Assembly: GCA_039090855.1 (NCBI GenBank) | Contig: CM077013.1 | Coordinates: 140,079,240 to 140,143,239, forward strand | DNA from: Macrothele yani | Lineage: Eukaryota; Arthropoda; Arachnida; Araneae; Macrothelidae | Length of the DNA stretch: 64,000 nt | Direction: 5' to 3' | Shown: positions 37,613 through 49,181 of the stretch, piece by piece | How the letters are laid out: each line of letters begins with the position of its first letter | Position numbering within the stretch: position 1 is the first letter of the stretch | Made by a program: the position numbers and the translations under genes | The notes under the pieces: model-generated | Told to the model about the DNA's origin: nothing | The model's database searches: none | What the model saw: the letters and a program-made list of their open reading frames with translations, nothing else

Positions 37613-37758
37613 CAGTGGCGTAGCCATAAGGGTTCGAGGTTTACCCCCCCCCGCATGAGGGGAGACTGAGCACGTATTTAAAGGGATACATGTGTACTAA
37701 GCTTTCACGAATGAACGAAACCCATGGACCCCTTAAAAAATTTCTGGCTAGGCCACTG
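37613..37758. mobile_element. Short MITE with CAGTGGCGTAGCCA ends
   Basis: Ends CAGTGGCGTAGCCA and TGGCTAGGCCACTG are 14-base inverted repeats with one mismatch, enclosing 146 bp without coding. The left end carries a pyrimidine run (C9). Repeats starting this way are common in invertebrate genomes (from general knowledge). No target duplication was resolved. Confidence 0.7.
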
Positions 37759-38985
37759 CATGCGTAAGTAGTATAGCGTGTTAGTATTTGAAATATGGGG
37801 AATATTAAATAGAATTTCATGTGAAAGTAAAATGAGACAATATTAAACGCATGTAGAATGTACAATGAAAATTTTCGAATTCAGAAACCCTCCCCGAAAA
37901 TTCTTTCTCGCTACTAATGGCAAATATTTTTGGACAGACTGTTAAGTGTAAGATTTATTAATCACCTGATGTTTTGGACACTGAACCTTTTTTTTTGGTC
38001 AAAGGAAAGATACTCAAATCCCGAAAGTGTCCTTCGGAGTCTTCGCCTTACAATACATTGTAATGCATTCTTCGTTCCCCTCTTAGATGCTCTTGAACCA
38101 ACGGTGCAGCAGAGGTTAGGAAATACCGACTAATGGATGAAATCTCATTCTGGGTCATGTGCACTGGAAGAGCGAACAGGTTGCTGATTAACTGTTCAAG
38201 GTTCCTGCGTCCCCCGTGGCGGTGACCTGTAGCTGGCTCAGACGCTTCGCCGCTCTTCACACGACTGTGGTGGGCCCTACAGACGTTAGAAGGAAGAGCG
38301 GGTTGCATGTCGGGGAAAAACGCGCCGGGTAGCAAGCAACGCTTTTCAGGAATGCCAAATTCTTGCGCTTCATGCGAGACCTAAATCTGTGCTGAAACAG
38401 CTGTTCGCGCCACTTCCTCTAAATGAACTTAATTAGGGAATAGCGCGCGTAACTTCTATAAACGCAGTTGCTCTTGGCAGCCTTCAGTAATCTGAAGTTA
38501 ACAAAGGCGAACTGGCTCTTTAATACTCTAGGGCACATAACTGGCGATCCCGGAAGCAATTTTTAAATTTTCATAATCATACTTCACCCCTTTCTACCTT
38601 GATTCATTCTTAAGCATGGCTTGCAAGTAGGAAATCACTTCAGGTCTGAATTTCGTGCCTCCTTGACAATATATGAAGGGCCGGAACAATCTCTTATATG
38701 GATGGGAAGTGAGAATTACGCCCCTCGATATGTCTCCCCCCAAACACCCACATATAAAATTACTTTCTCATGCTTCCGTTGTGAGAATGTGATCAAAAAT
38801 CGCACTTCATTTCTGACAGTTTATTAAATGCAAACTGTAGAGAGCACATGCGTGTAAGTCTGTGGTGGTGCAGATAAGGACTCGCAAGCCACTGCTTGTA
38901 ATCATATTTAAATTGGAATTAACTTTCTTCACGAGCTCCGGTGCACGCGCAAAATTCGAATTTGTTCCTCAATGTTCAGATGCTA
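37759..38985. other. No gene seen
   Basis: A GC-richer patch at about 38190-38340 (with the 95-codon minus frame 38048-38335) stands out from the AT-rich surroundings but shows no family motif. Confidence 0.35.
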
Positions 38986-40150
38986 CAGTGGCGTACAAAA
39001 ATATTGCATCAACTGCATAAAAAAGCGAATTTTTAAGTTTAGCTCTTAATTTTCATTTGTCTTTAGATGCGAAATTTAATTTATTTCAAAAATATAATCT
39101 TTTTTTCCTGTAGTTCTGTTAAGATAAATTACAAAAATCATGACAAATCGAAATTATGAAAAGGATCATTTATCTAACACTTATGAATTACAAAAACTAT
39201 TACTGTAAATCTAAGGAATGAAATAACACTTAAATATGGCCGCCCCGGTGGCGCAGTGGTCTAAGCGATGGCCTCTGATCATTCGTCCGAACGGGTCCGG
39301 GTTCGAATCCCGGTGAGGCATGGATGTTGTGTTTGTCTTACGGCACTGGCTCTCACTTCCCTGGAACCAGTGACCCTAAATTAGGGACGGGCAACTGCTT
39401 ATAGCCCATTGAGTTGCTCACGGTGGTCGTTAAACCTCCAATAAAAAACACTTGGGTACATTATAATTTTGCTTCATTGTATTTAATATTTTGTTGCCCA
39501 GCCTTCAGCTTTGCATATTGCTGGCATACTGTGAAGATGTGATTCAAATTTGGAATCTTACTGTCGAACCCAATCTTTTACAAAATCCTGTTTAATTTTG
39601 GTTGCTGGCTTTTTTGATAGTTCATATGACACTTTGAAATACAAATTTTCGATCGGGTCTAAGTCCGGTGACTAGTAGCCAATAAAAATGTTGAGCATTT
39701 CCCCCCAAAATCACTGTCACTACTTTATCACGATGACTTCATCATTGTAATAATAAATAAAACTGACTTCAGTCTTCTAGATGGTAACATTTTGTTTCCT
39801 AATATCCAGAAGTTTCTGGGCAATTACAGTACAATCGACAAATAGGTTCCCAACTAAAGCTGCACACATGCAGCTTCAAATCATGAGTCATCTGATGCTT
39901 AACAATAGTTACTAAGCAACTTGGATGGCATTTCTCAAGCTTGAATAAGCTGACCAGAAGTCCCGAATTCTTGAAGACAGTCCTCGAATTTAGTTTGTCT
40001 ACAAAGTCTTTAAGGACTCAGATCGTCATCAAATTTTGACGTTTGATCTCAAATGTCCTAGAATTTACACTTCCTCATTAACTCTTGAGAACATTTTTCA
40101 TCAGAAATCTAAAGTTTTCGTTGTACTAATTCTCCAACATGCCTCTTTTT
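38986..40150 (-). mobile_element. Tc1-type transposon relic carrying a SINE
   Basis: The left end CAGTGGCGTACAAAAATATT follows a TA, as in Tc1 elements. On the minus strand, SPDLDPIENLYFKVSYELSK (about 39670) is the SPDLNPIENLWxxVK motif with the third catalytic acidic residue. HSMPAICKAEGWATKY (about 39535) is the C-terminal SMPxRCxAVIxAKGxxTKY signature. Upstream parts of the transposase are unreadable and the right inverted repeat was not found, so the right border is a guess. A SINE-A lies between the left end and the coding relic. Confidence 0.8.
39232..39446 (+). mobile_element. SINE-A copy 2, tRNA-derived, well preserved
   Basis: Near identity with the 5.06-kb copy: GGTGGCGCAGTGGTCTAAGC (A-box), GGGTTCGAATCCCGGTGA (B-box at about 39300), ACCCTAAATTAGGGACGGGC, and GGTGGTCGTTAAACCTCCAA ending in A-rich sequence. 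AACACTT occurs on both sides (39225-39231 and 39447-39453), a possible short target duplication. The SINE sits inside an older Tc1 relic. Confidence 0.92.
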
Positions 40151-40224
40151 AGACAGTTTCACTTTTTTGCTTTCAGAGTTTAACGACCACGCGAGCAACT
40201 CTAAGTATTCTCAGCAGTCATGTC

Positions 40225-40357
40225 TCTAATTTAGTTCTAGGAAAGGGAGAGAAAGTGCTGTAAGGCAAACCCACAACACCATATCTCACTGGAGACTCTA
40301 ACCCGTACCAACTTTTACTAATGGCCAGTGGCCAGCACTGCACCACTGGGAGGCCAA
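40225..40357 (-). mobile_element. SINE-C, a third tRNA-derived SINE
   Basis: On the minus strand from about 40357: GCCTCCCAGTGGTGCAGTGC (A-box-like), about 35 bases further GGTTAGAGTCTCC (B-box with one or two substitutions; plus 40291-40304), then GTGAGATATGGTGTTGTGGG. The tRNA-like head is unlike those of SINE-A and SINE-B. Only one copy lies in the window, so the 3' border is uncertain. The 84-codon minus ORF across it is a by-product. Confidence 0.65.
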
Positions 40358-43300
40358 ATTTCGACTTGTTCGGAGTTCCAAGAACTTTGGCAGAATGAAA
40401 AATTAGCCATGCAATTACTTTGGTGTGCAGCTTTATTTTTAATTCGGCACATATACCTGAAGGTCTTTGCATATATCTAAGGTAAAAACTTCAACACATC
40501 GTTGATTGCCGTTATTACAGCTATATTTTCCTAAACTCGATTGCTTTACGAATTTGTGACTACCGGTATCCGTTCAAAAAAATTCGGAAAGATAATTTAG
40601 TAATTAAAACATGGCTAAGATTAACAATGACCCAAGAGTTTCTAATCTTAAGCGATCTCAAACATGGAAAAATGGAGTGTTTCAGTGATAAAGAAATGGA
40701 TCCAGAAAGAATCTCTAAAATCAGTCTTCAATTATCATTGTTCTGCAGCATTGAATTATATTTATTCTTATATTGTACTGATCTTAATAACTAATGTCCC
40801 TACTGTGGAACTTCAACGAAGTATCTATGCTCATGGACAGCATTATCAATTGTAATTTGAATGGCATCATATTTTTATGCTATGACTGAGTAACCAACGG
40901 CTGCTTGGCTGTTACGTTTTGGCTCATAATACAATCTGCAGAGCAAATCGCGCATTAATAAGTAGGATATTAGTTATTACCTAAGCAAGTAGTTGATAAA
41001 TATAAAACTTAAGATCCTAGGTGTAAAGAGTTTTTAGACTTTGAACACTGCTTATAGGTTTTTCCTAGCATAGGAGCATCATTGATGGTTTTGCACCCCG
41101 GTTACGATAAACAACGCAATGACTCGAGTTAGATTTTCATGCTTGGTAAATGGTTTTCCTCCAGCTGACAAGTGCTTAAGCTAATCCCGTAAAAAGGAAG
41201 CAATTTTAAATTCAGGATTAACTTCATAGTGCAAGATATTGTCAGTGATATCTAGAAGTCTGTTTGGATGGCCCCCCAGTGATGAGGGGCGTCACCTGGT
41301 TACGGGTTTACAGTAATACAGGTTTCGGAGTTTTGGGCAGCGCTCAAGCTGTGACACTTGCTGTAGATTCAGTTAACCCAACTTAAATATTCGCTTAAAT
41401 TTCAGACTGCGGAAATTCTCCTCAGGATCTTTCATACTATCCGTTGTGGCTAGTTTTCAGTAAACTTAGAATTGCGCGAGGCAACGTTTGATTAAATATT
41501 GCTATGCTACAGACTGAACAAAAGGTTGCAGAGAATACTGTGAAAATATAACTAGACTTCTCTTTACATTTTCTTGCTTTTTAATTACATCGACACCGCT
41601 TTAAAGCCTATGAAGTGTTATTTTGAGATTTTCGTGTATTTTCAGTTTTATTGTTATTCAGGTATCATTTATCAAAAAGAATCCTACTTTTAGGACGCTC
41701 TGAGTTTGGCTTATTAAAAATCCACACGTTGCTATAGTTTACCGACTTGGCACACAATAACTGTACCAAACGCTGTCAAAATTGAGCTGCTTTATTCTAA
41801 GTCTTAGTTCCTCCCTGTGAACTTGATGACAAAACCAATCAGATCGGAGTGGGAAGCAAAGAACTAGTATTTTCTCCAGTCCCCCCTCCCCCAAGACTTG
41901 TGAACGGAAGGACGTTCAATGCCGTACAGTTAGCTTAGAATAGCTTAAATACTTGAAGTTTCTCTTCCGTTATGAATTTATTAGGAAAATTAAGCTGAAA
42001 ATACGGGAATAGCTTTAATGTGTTAATAAGCTTCCCAGGTTACTCTGGAGTTTAGATTCCATTACTTAATACTACGTGATTAGCAAATCTCTAAAGCATC
42101 CCTAAACTTTAGTGAGAAATGGCAGCCTAAGCAAGATTTTCTACCGTAACGAAATTGAGCATTGTTGTAAACCCTAAAATTCTGCGCTTTGGCTATTTTA
42201 ACTATAAATTAAACTACCAAAGGGAAATCTAACACATCTTTGAGCTAACTACCAGAAATTGTAGGTTGGAGATGTTATAAATGAAATGCACTCCCGTTTT
42301 CGGAAATCTATTATAAATCTTGCAAGTGTATCATCGGATTCTAATTTAAAATGTATGCGAGAATGGTTTAAAAGTTGTTTCTAGAGCAATAAACTATTGT
42401 TTAAAAGTCATGAAAAGAATTCTGAGTTTCAATGTTTGGGTAAAGCACTTTAGCTGTGAGTACAACTTGAAGGAATTGTGTTCTAAACTAACCTTGTTTT
42501 TCTGATGCTAACATAATGAAACACCATTCAATGACCCCTTTCGGTGGCGCGTAACTAACTTTAGTCAAAAGGCATAACTCCTTCCTCAAATGTTAAAAAG
42601 TTGAATTTAGCTCCCAATTGCATGTGAAATCATTAGATCATTTTAACTTCGTGATACCACTGGAAACAAAAGAATTATAGAATATTTCTGTGCATTGATA
42701 CAGATTGAACTGTTTAATATTCAGCTCTCTGCAGTCTTCGAAATATTAGCTATTATTTCACTTTTGAAGACGTGCGTTGTTCACTCCGTATAATTCCTCT
42801 TGAAGCTGTTTTTCCTTGTGTTTTTAATCTTGCTACCTGTTACGTAAACTGAAATTTTAAAGTTCTAACGTCTGGCTAATTTCCAGACTTCACAATTTTA
42901 CTTGGAAGTTGCTTTATGGCTTAAGATTCAGTCTCACTAGTTTTAACTAACAGATCAGTAATGAATCTTTATTCGCTAGGTTCTACTTTTCTCTGGTATT
43001 AGTCTCTCCCAGATAATCTTAAACTGGTGTGGTCTTATGAGCTCCGTTCATAAGTCTAACGTTCTAAGTTCTTGAGAGGAAAAACTTTTGCGTATAAATT
43101 ATCTTGTTTGCTGTTGACATATTCCTAAGGTAGCTGGGAATTGTGAGTTTCCTTTTCTGAAAATTCCTTCCAGTTTCTGAAAATTCAAACTTGTGAAAAG
43201 TATCTTGCACAGAACGTGACTGACTACTTACTAGTCAGAAATATACTGTATATAGGACTAGTTCTTCACGCTAACTTGAGCGGTTACTATGTTATTAGGC

Positions 43301-43576
43301 ACATTCTGAACATTAGTCTTCATATAATGGATAGAACACAAAGGGTGCTGGGCTTTTTGATTTACAGTAAATCTTTCAGTACATTAAAAGGAAAAAATCA
43401 CGTTTAAGTCTGTTCTGAATATGAATAGTTTAGGCTCACTAAATATTGAAACAGTTAATATAAGAGCTACTTTTCTGTAAATAAACTGTGGCAGCACAAA
43501 TACCAGACGTTTATGGTAATGATTAAATTCACTCTTCGCAGTTTTACGGTCACTTGATAATTAAACTGGCAGACTT
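40358..43576. other. No gene seen
   Basis: AT-rich, with only chance ORFs (40664-40855, 43216-43407). No repeat was recognised. Confidence 0.4.
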
Positions 43577-43882
43577 TTGCCACATGTGATCTGTGAAGCT
43601 AGTGCATCTCTAATCAGTGCTATCGGCGACATTCAAGAATTGACAGCTCTTGAGGACTATATCTTGTCAGAAATTACTCCTATTGCTAGACTTCTGCCAC
43701 TTCAGAAACTATCAACGTTGTCTGCAACGAAGACAGGCTCTCGTCTAGCTTTTAATTTGGAGTCTGTCGTATCTGTGAAAAGTACTTCAATCAGTCAAAT
43801 TGCATGTAATGTAAATATTTTTGAGGAAAACTTTGCAAGCCAATTAGTACCACTAGATACAATATTTAATTGGTATCATTAG
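43577..43882 (+). other. Unassigned 101-codon open frame
   Basis: An open frame of 101 codons without obvious low complexity, rich in Ser, Leu and Thr and lacking Trp except near its end. No motif I know fits, and no splice borders stand out. It lies just upstream of an RTE-like relic but does not resemble that family's protein. Could be chance, an exon or a repeat fragment. Confidence 0.2.
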
Positions 43883-43935
43883 TGAGCGAATTGAAGTACA
43901 GAAAACAGACTAAATAAATTCCATTAGGAATAATC

Positions 43936-44875
43936 ACAATGGAAGCGCCATTATAAATATAACTAATTATAAAAGCAATATATAGATTAAGACAAGGGGA
44001 CATTATTTCACACTCTTTAATGCCACGTTGCAAAATGTCTTCCAATCACTGAACTGAGAAAACAAAGGGATAGCTTAATGGAGATTATCTAACTAACCTT
44101 CGTTTTGCTGATGACGTAATCATTTTTGCAACCACCACAGCAAAGCTGCAGAGTATGATCCAGGAACTTGCTGACAAGAGTAAAGAAGTGGGATTAAAAA
44201 TGAACTTTCAGAAGACAAAAGTAATCTTCAGTGCTTTTACAAGAAATGATTTATCGATTGATGGAGAAAAGCTGGAGATAACAGATACGTACGTTTATCT
44301 TAAACAGTAGATATCAAGTGAGGGTCACATTGATGAAGAAATTAATCTGCGTACAAAACTTGCCTGGAGAGCTTTTGGAAGAAACAGCATTATTTTCAAG
44401 AGAAATATGCCTTTATGTCTTAAAAGAAAAGTGTTTGATCAATGCATCCTTCCAGTGCTTACATATGGTGCAGAGATGCGGACCTTAACTAAAAGAGACA
44501 AAGGCTGCAGACAACTCAAAGAAGCATGGAGAAGTGCATACTTGGTGTAACCAGGAGAGATAAGAGGAACTCGTGGATCCGAAAAATGACAGTGGAAGAC
44601 ATCATGATCAGAGTAAAATCTCTGAAATGGCAATTGGCTGGACAATACTGCCAGAAGGGCAGACCATCGATGGACAGCCGAAATTTTGGGTTTGATTCCA
44701 AGGGACAGGAAAATACCCAGAAGACCACATGTCAGATTGGTGGATAAAATTCGAAAGTATGCGGGAGTAACGTGGAGACTGGCACAGGACAGACCGTTTT
44801 GGAAAACTTTGGGGAGACCTTCGTCCAGCAGTGGATTGATAATTGTTGACGATGATATAGACTAAATGTATGTCT
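43936..44875 (+). pseudogene. RTE-like non-LTR retrotransposon, 3' half of reverse transcriptase
   Basis: YRLRQGD (RQGD box, 43981-44001) and LTNLRFADDVIIFAT (about 44089-44133, the F/YADD box at 44104-44115 with two catalytic Asp) mark the palm. They are followed by KSKEVGLKMNFQKTKV, the LGxxIS-like segment, LCLKRKVFDQCILPVLTYGA, RRDKRNSWIRKMT and LKWQLAGQY. The domain order and 3' tail, ending near a TGACGATGATAT stretch, fit elements whose RT C-terminus reads LKWQWAGHVAR. Frameshifts occur near 43995-44070 and 44520-44700, and an in-frame stop lies near 44308. The endonuclease half is missing, as in most 5'-truncated insertions. Confidence 0.9.
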
Positions 44876-44934
44876 GATCTCTGAGTGACAAATTTTTATT
44901 GTTCTGGTAAGTTTTGAGTGCTCAATTACTTCCA

Positions 44935-45375
44935 GAGAAGAGGGAATGCTGGTTATGCACTAGGAAGCTTGACCACAAATTCTACTTTTCTGAACGAGAA
45001 TTTTAGTGCCCACGGGGCTGGTAACAATCCTAAAATCTCTTAATCTTGCCCAAGGGAGTCGACCCTAATGCGTTAGAACAGCTAGGGTTAACGGATAACG
45101 TAGAGGTTGTATAATCTCTGACCCTGGTTTGGTGGCTTCACGAGGAAAAGTTTATCCCACTTCAATCTAACTGGGATACATAGTAGTGGAAAAGCATAAT
45201 TGTCTGAACTGTCAGATTAGAAAGCCTGACTCTGTAAGAGAAGTTTCAAATATTCTTAGGGCAGCTTAGTAGAGGAAATAGATTCAGACAGCAACACAAA
45301 TTGCAAAACTACCTCTAGACTAATGAAAGGGAGGGTTTAACCTATGACTATCCTAGTTGGACCCCCTGGCCGAAT
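44935..45375 (+). repeat. Dispersed Repeat B, copy 2, uninterrupted
   Basis: The same repeat as 35095-35341 plus 36517-36735, without the Tc1. At 45175-45190 the text GGGATACATAGTAGTGG spans the position where copy 1 is split, so it preserves the pre-insertion arrangement (a TA target at the junction). No coding seen. Confidence 0.8.
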
Positions 45376-45831
45376 AATAAACCAGTATGTTCTTTACTTG
45401 CTCTTAGCACATGGAAACTTTCTTTATCGAGTTGTTTTTCACCAAATAAGCTGGTATAAAAGAGTTCAACTTGTAGAAAAGATTTTATTTTTTGCCGAAT
45501 GATTGCTGTGCATTTCAGGTCATGCTATTTAATGCTCAAATTGCTACTTTTCTTGTGATGCGATCACTTTTAGGTGTAAGGTTCTTAGAAACTTACATAA
45601 ATCCAAACCAATTTTGTCTGTAGCAAACTTGACGTTGCAGATTCATAAATACATAGGTGTTAATAAATTTCTGTAATAAAGGCTTGCAGACTTCCAGGGT
45701 ACATTTTAGGACTGCGCCACTGCATATCTTAGATTTCAGGGTTTTATCCCAAACACCCTTGGAGTTCAAAACGTTTGGCCAATCTTCGGAGGCGCAGACT
45801 TTTTCAGCATTGCACCACTGGTAGGTCATAT
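45376..45831. other. No gene seen
   Basis: The 78-codon minus frame at 45593-45829 has Cys- and Trp-containing sequence but no known motif. Its start (CCAGTGGTGCAATGC, then TTTTGAACTCC) faintly resembles a decayed tRNA-like SINE head. Confidence 0.35.
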
Positions 45832-46873
45832 AAAAAACAAGTTAATAAAATCACGAAATTCATTGATTATGATACGCTTTCCAACATACCAGAAATCATT
45901 ACTCAAGTTATGAGCATATAATGGCTGTGGAATAAATATCGCTTTTGTGCCCTGACCTCTGATCACATTTCGATGATATTCAACATAACCGGTTCAGCAT
46001 ACCTCCGTAATAACATTAAATTTTGTCGCAATCGAAGAATTTTTTACCTAAGTTATGATACATATAAGGACTATGGATTAGATCCCGCTCCTGTGTCCTA
46101 ACCTTTGACCCCATTTCGCCCATTTTCAACAGGATTCGTCCCCAAGCAGGCCCCTACGACATACTAACATTTTACCCAAATATAAGAATTTTTACGTTAG
46201 TTATGACTCATAATGGCGATGGAAGTGATTCCGCTCCTATATTCTGACCTTTGACCCCATTTCGTCCATTTTTAATAGGGTTTGTCCCAGGTGGTCCCCT
46301 ACCACATACTAAAATTTCATCGAAATCGAACCTTTTTACGTTGACTCATAAGAGCGGTGGAATGGATCCTGCTCCTATGTTCTGACCTTTGACCCCATTC
46401 GTTCACTTTCAATAAGGTTCCTTCCCAGGTGTTCTCCTTCCACATACTAAAATTTCATCGAAATCGAACGATTTTTACGCGAGTTATCGTGCGGACGGAC
46501 ATACGCGCACAACGCATGACTTAATGAGGCAGATGGGAATCGCGACCATCTGCTCGAGACTTCATAAAACTCGAATAGGATCCACACACAACGCGTGACG
46601 TAATAAGACAGATGGCGTGACCGCGCGCGCGCCAGCATTTCAATCGCGAAATTGTGACTTCATAAGATTTCTAAGCATGGGTAACATTAGGACGCCATGA
46701 CAGTAAAAACCGTGGTAATTTGAGTTATTTAATGCACTAAACGAATTTTCCTAAAGTAGAGATCAAGCAAAATTGATTTCTAGTGCCAGAAAACGGTAGG
46801 TTAACGACTTTCATTAAAATCCTCGGCAGTATCTTCAAAATAAAATTTAAATAAAAGAATTGCTCCTTTAATA
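45832..46873 (+). repeat. Dispersed Repeat A, copy 1, left part (tandem units plus core)
   Basis: Matches the inverted copy at 54307-55530. It begins with AAAAAACAAGTTAATAAAAT. It then holds about four diverged tandem units of about 120-150 bp (about 45890-46490), each reading TTTTTACG, AGTTATGA, GATCC-GCTCCTATG, TGACCTTTGACCCCATTTCG, GGT-CCC-TACCACATACTA. The core after 46490 (GCGCACAACGCATGAC, GCAGATGG, CACAACGCGTGACGTAATAA, then a GCGCGCGC run) is GC-richer. DR1-like motifs TGACCTTTGACCCC lie at 46245-46258 and 46383-46396, with a one-base variant at 46099-46112. The repeat is split at 46873 by a Tc1 element. Confidence 0.88.
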
Positions 46874-48406
46874 CACTGCTGGACAATTGCTAAGGACGAA
46901 TCATAAACGGCTATATAGCGCACAAAAAAGTAAGTGTGGTTGGATGCCAAGTGAAATAAAATGTCAGAATGCCAGGACCTTACAAGAAAGACAATTTATT
47001 GTGCTCTGAAACCCAGATGGCTTTGGAACGTGTCCAAGGGACAAACAGGCCATTTTGTGCAGAATACGTAAACGTGAAAAAAATGCAATTACCGTCCGCG
47101 GGCGTTCCGGCGTAAGATGTCTATACGGGATATGGCCAACATGGAGGGCGTTGCAAGATTCCACACGTCGTGTCATGCTTTGCACAACATTATCAAGCAG
47201 CTGTTGGGGTAATTTATCCCATTCCTCAGTCAGTGCGCGGATGAGGGTATCCTTGTTTATTGGAGGGCATTGACGAACAGCAAGACTCCTCCCCAAAGCA
47301 TCCCACACATTTTCAATGGGATTCAGATCTGGAGAACGTGCTGGTCATACGAGGCGTTGAATATCCTCGCTCTCAAGACACTCCTGGACAGCGACTGTTC
47401 GATGACATGTTGCATTGTCGTCCATGAATATAAATCTATCACCGACAGCACCACGGAACATGCAAACATGAGGTAGCAGAACATCATTAATGTATCGTTG
47501 GCCAGTCACAGTCCCAGTTGGAACACATAGAGGGACGTACGGGCATTGATCATGATGCCAGCCCATATCATGACACTACATGTCGGATATCGGTCCCTTT
47601 CCTGTATGTTTGCTGGACAATATGCAGTACCACTATCACGCCAGATCAGTTGTCATCGACAATCAGACGATAGACTATATCTACTCTCATCTGAGAAGAG
47701 GACAGCAGACCAGTCGTTATCAGTTCAATTACGATGTTGATGGCGCCATTGCAAACGGGCGGTACGGTGACGTCTGGACAATGTGATGCACACAACAGGA
47801 CGGCGAGCGTATAGTCCTCCTTTATGCAAACGTCTGGCGACAGTTTTTCGGGAGATCCGCTAGCCAGTAGCAGCCATAACCTGATTTGCTACCTCACTAG
47901 CTGTGCTGCGCAGGTGTCTTTTTGTTGATAGCACTATGTACCGATCTTCTGCAGGTTTCGTACTGCGAACACGACCTCCCCCGTGACGTTTGATACACTC
48001 TCCATTGTTTGAAATGATTTCCAAAGCCTTGAAACAACACTGTGGCTGACATCGAACTCCCTGGCAACATCTGTTATTTTTCGCCCTTCAATCTTGCCAA
48101 TAATACGGCCACGCGTAAAATCATCTAGGTGATGTCGGGAAGACATACTGAAAATTGCAAGTTCGTCAATTGATTCTTTCCCTTTCAACTTTGCGTTTGA
48201 ACAACAACGGTCAATACGTGTCAAATCCTTTAGATCTCTTATCAGCGCTATGACGTCACGAACAAGTTCGGCAATCCAAAATTTGCATACGCACAACACG
48301 TCTTACTGTATCTGGCACTTATGCTAATTTCCACATTTTCCTGCCTTCCATTTTATGGTTGCTATCGTTGCTATTGTCATCCGTCCTTAGCAATTGTCCG
48401 GCAGTG
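46874..48406 (-). mobile_element. Tc1-type transposon, both ends and target duplication defined
   Basis: The left end CACTGCTGGACAATTGCTAA (46874 on) and the inverted right end CACTGCCGGACAATTGCTAA match in 24 of 25 bases (through GGACG). TA lies at both borders (46872-46873 and 48407-48408). The other Repeat A copy shows the unoccupied site (CTTTAATAGTATGGGATAAG in inverted form, around 54643-54662), which proves that the element spans exactly 1533 bp plus one duplicated TA. It encodes a transposase with only a few lesions. Confidence 0.96.
47123..48146 (-). pseudogene. Tc1 transposase pseudogene, nearly full length
   Basis: The start ATG (48146-48144) opens MSSRHHLDDFTRGRIIGKIE, followed by the first helix-turn-helix (TDVAREFDVSHSVVSRLWKS), a common N-terminus for this Tc1 lineage. 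The catalytic domain shows LFSDES (first Asp, near 47700), VTGQRYINDVLLPHV, FIFMDDNATCHR (second Asp, near 47425), PARSPDLNPIEN (third acidic residue, near 47320) and WDALGRSL to GHIPY at the end. Lesions are a frameshift near 47970-47990, a stop near 47860, a stop near 47725 in the W-TDQ-WS region, and a Trp codon changed to stop just before PARSPD. Few lesions suggest a moderately recent loss. Confidence 0.92.
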
Positions 48407-48603
48407 TAGTATGGGATAAGGGCGATGGAATGGATCCCGCTCCTATGCCGTGACCTTTGACCCCATTTCGTCCGTTTTCAATAGGGCTCCTCCCGTACCA
48501 CACTAAAATTTCATCGAAATCGAACCATTTTTACGCGAGTTATCTTGCTGACAGACTGAAAAAGCTGGAGCATATACGCTTCTTTAGCCTACGGTTGGAA
48601 AGC
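48407..48603 (+). repeat. Dispersed Repeat A, copy 1, right part
   Basis: Resumes the repeat with TAGTATGGGATAAGGGCGAT and another tandem unit bearing TGACCTTTGACCCC (48451-48464). It ends with CTGAAAAAGCTGGAGCATAT and CCTACGGTTGGAAAGC, the inverted form of the start of copy 2 at 54307. Confidence 0.85.
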
Positions 48604-49112
48604 GGGGAAAAGACCCCAGAGTAACGACCCTCCCACGCTCTACTTTTCGTAGCTAATAGATATTTAATAACTAATACCTTAATTGTGTAATGTGCGCTGT
48701 TAAGGCCTCTAATGGTGCTTAAAATATGCAGGAAAAGTTTTAACAAGATAAAAATTTCAATGAAGAGCTTATATGAATGCCTCATTTTCTTTTTATACCA
48801 GTGATGTAGAAGAGGTTTAGCGGCGCTAAGGCACTTTTTGTGATTATCTGGAAACAAACAGGAAAGTTGTGTTCTGTATGCAAACTTATTTTGGTCGAAT
48901 GTTCATTCTGCAGAAATGACAGGTTCCGTGGTCTTGGGTGCTAACTTGTGACTACTTGTCGGAGTCTCGTCAGCTTTGTCAATTTCTTAATCTCCTAATT
49001 TGACTTTTACATTTTTCTGCAGTTTTTCTACATTCACTTTGATAGAGCAAGAATGTGGCTTAAATGTTCCTTCAGTCTAAAAACGATTCAATAAAAATCT
49101 TAAAATTGAAGC
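48604..49112. other. No gene seen
   Basis: Nothing recognised. The 105-codon minus frame 48540-48857 runs partly over the end of Repeat A and has no domain. Confidence 0.4.
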
Positions 49113-49181
49113 AATCTATCGTCTGCTTCAATTCGCTGCATTTGTTATAGAAATACAGCGAATTGAAGCAGACGATAGATT
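49113..49181. repeat. Near-perfect hairpin, 31-bp arms and 7-base loop
   Basis: The left arm 49113-49143 (starting AATCTATCGTCTGCTTCAAT) and right arm 49151-49181 are inverted copies matching in 30 of 31 bases, with loop GTTATAG. In minus-strand RNA the single mismatch would be a G-U pair. The bases just to the left (AATTGAAGCA near 49105) repeat part of the right arm in direct orientation, as expected when replication switches template. The near perfection implies a recent origin or selection. Confidence 0.95.

Noticed and set aside
45593..45829. 78-codon minus-strand ORF with several Cys
   Set aside because: The Cys spacing fits no domain I know; it may be a decayed SINE.
46620..46640. GCGCGCGC run as a CpG-island promoter
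   Set aside because: It is part of the Repeat A core and present in similar form in copy 2, with no adjacent gene.
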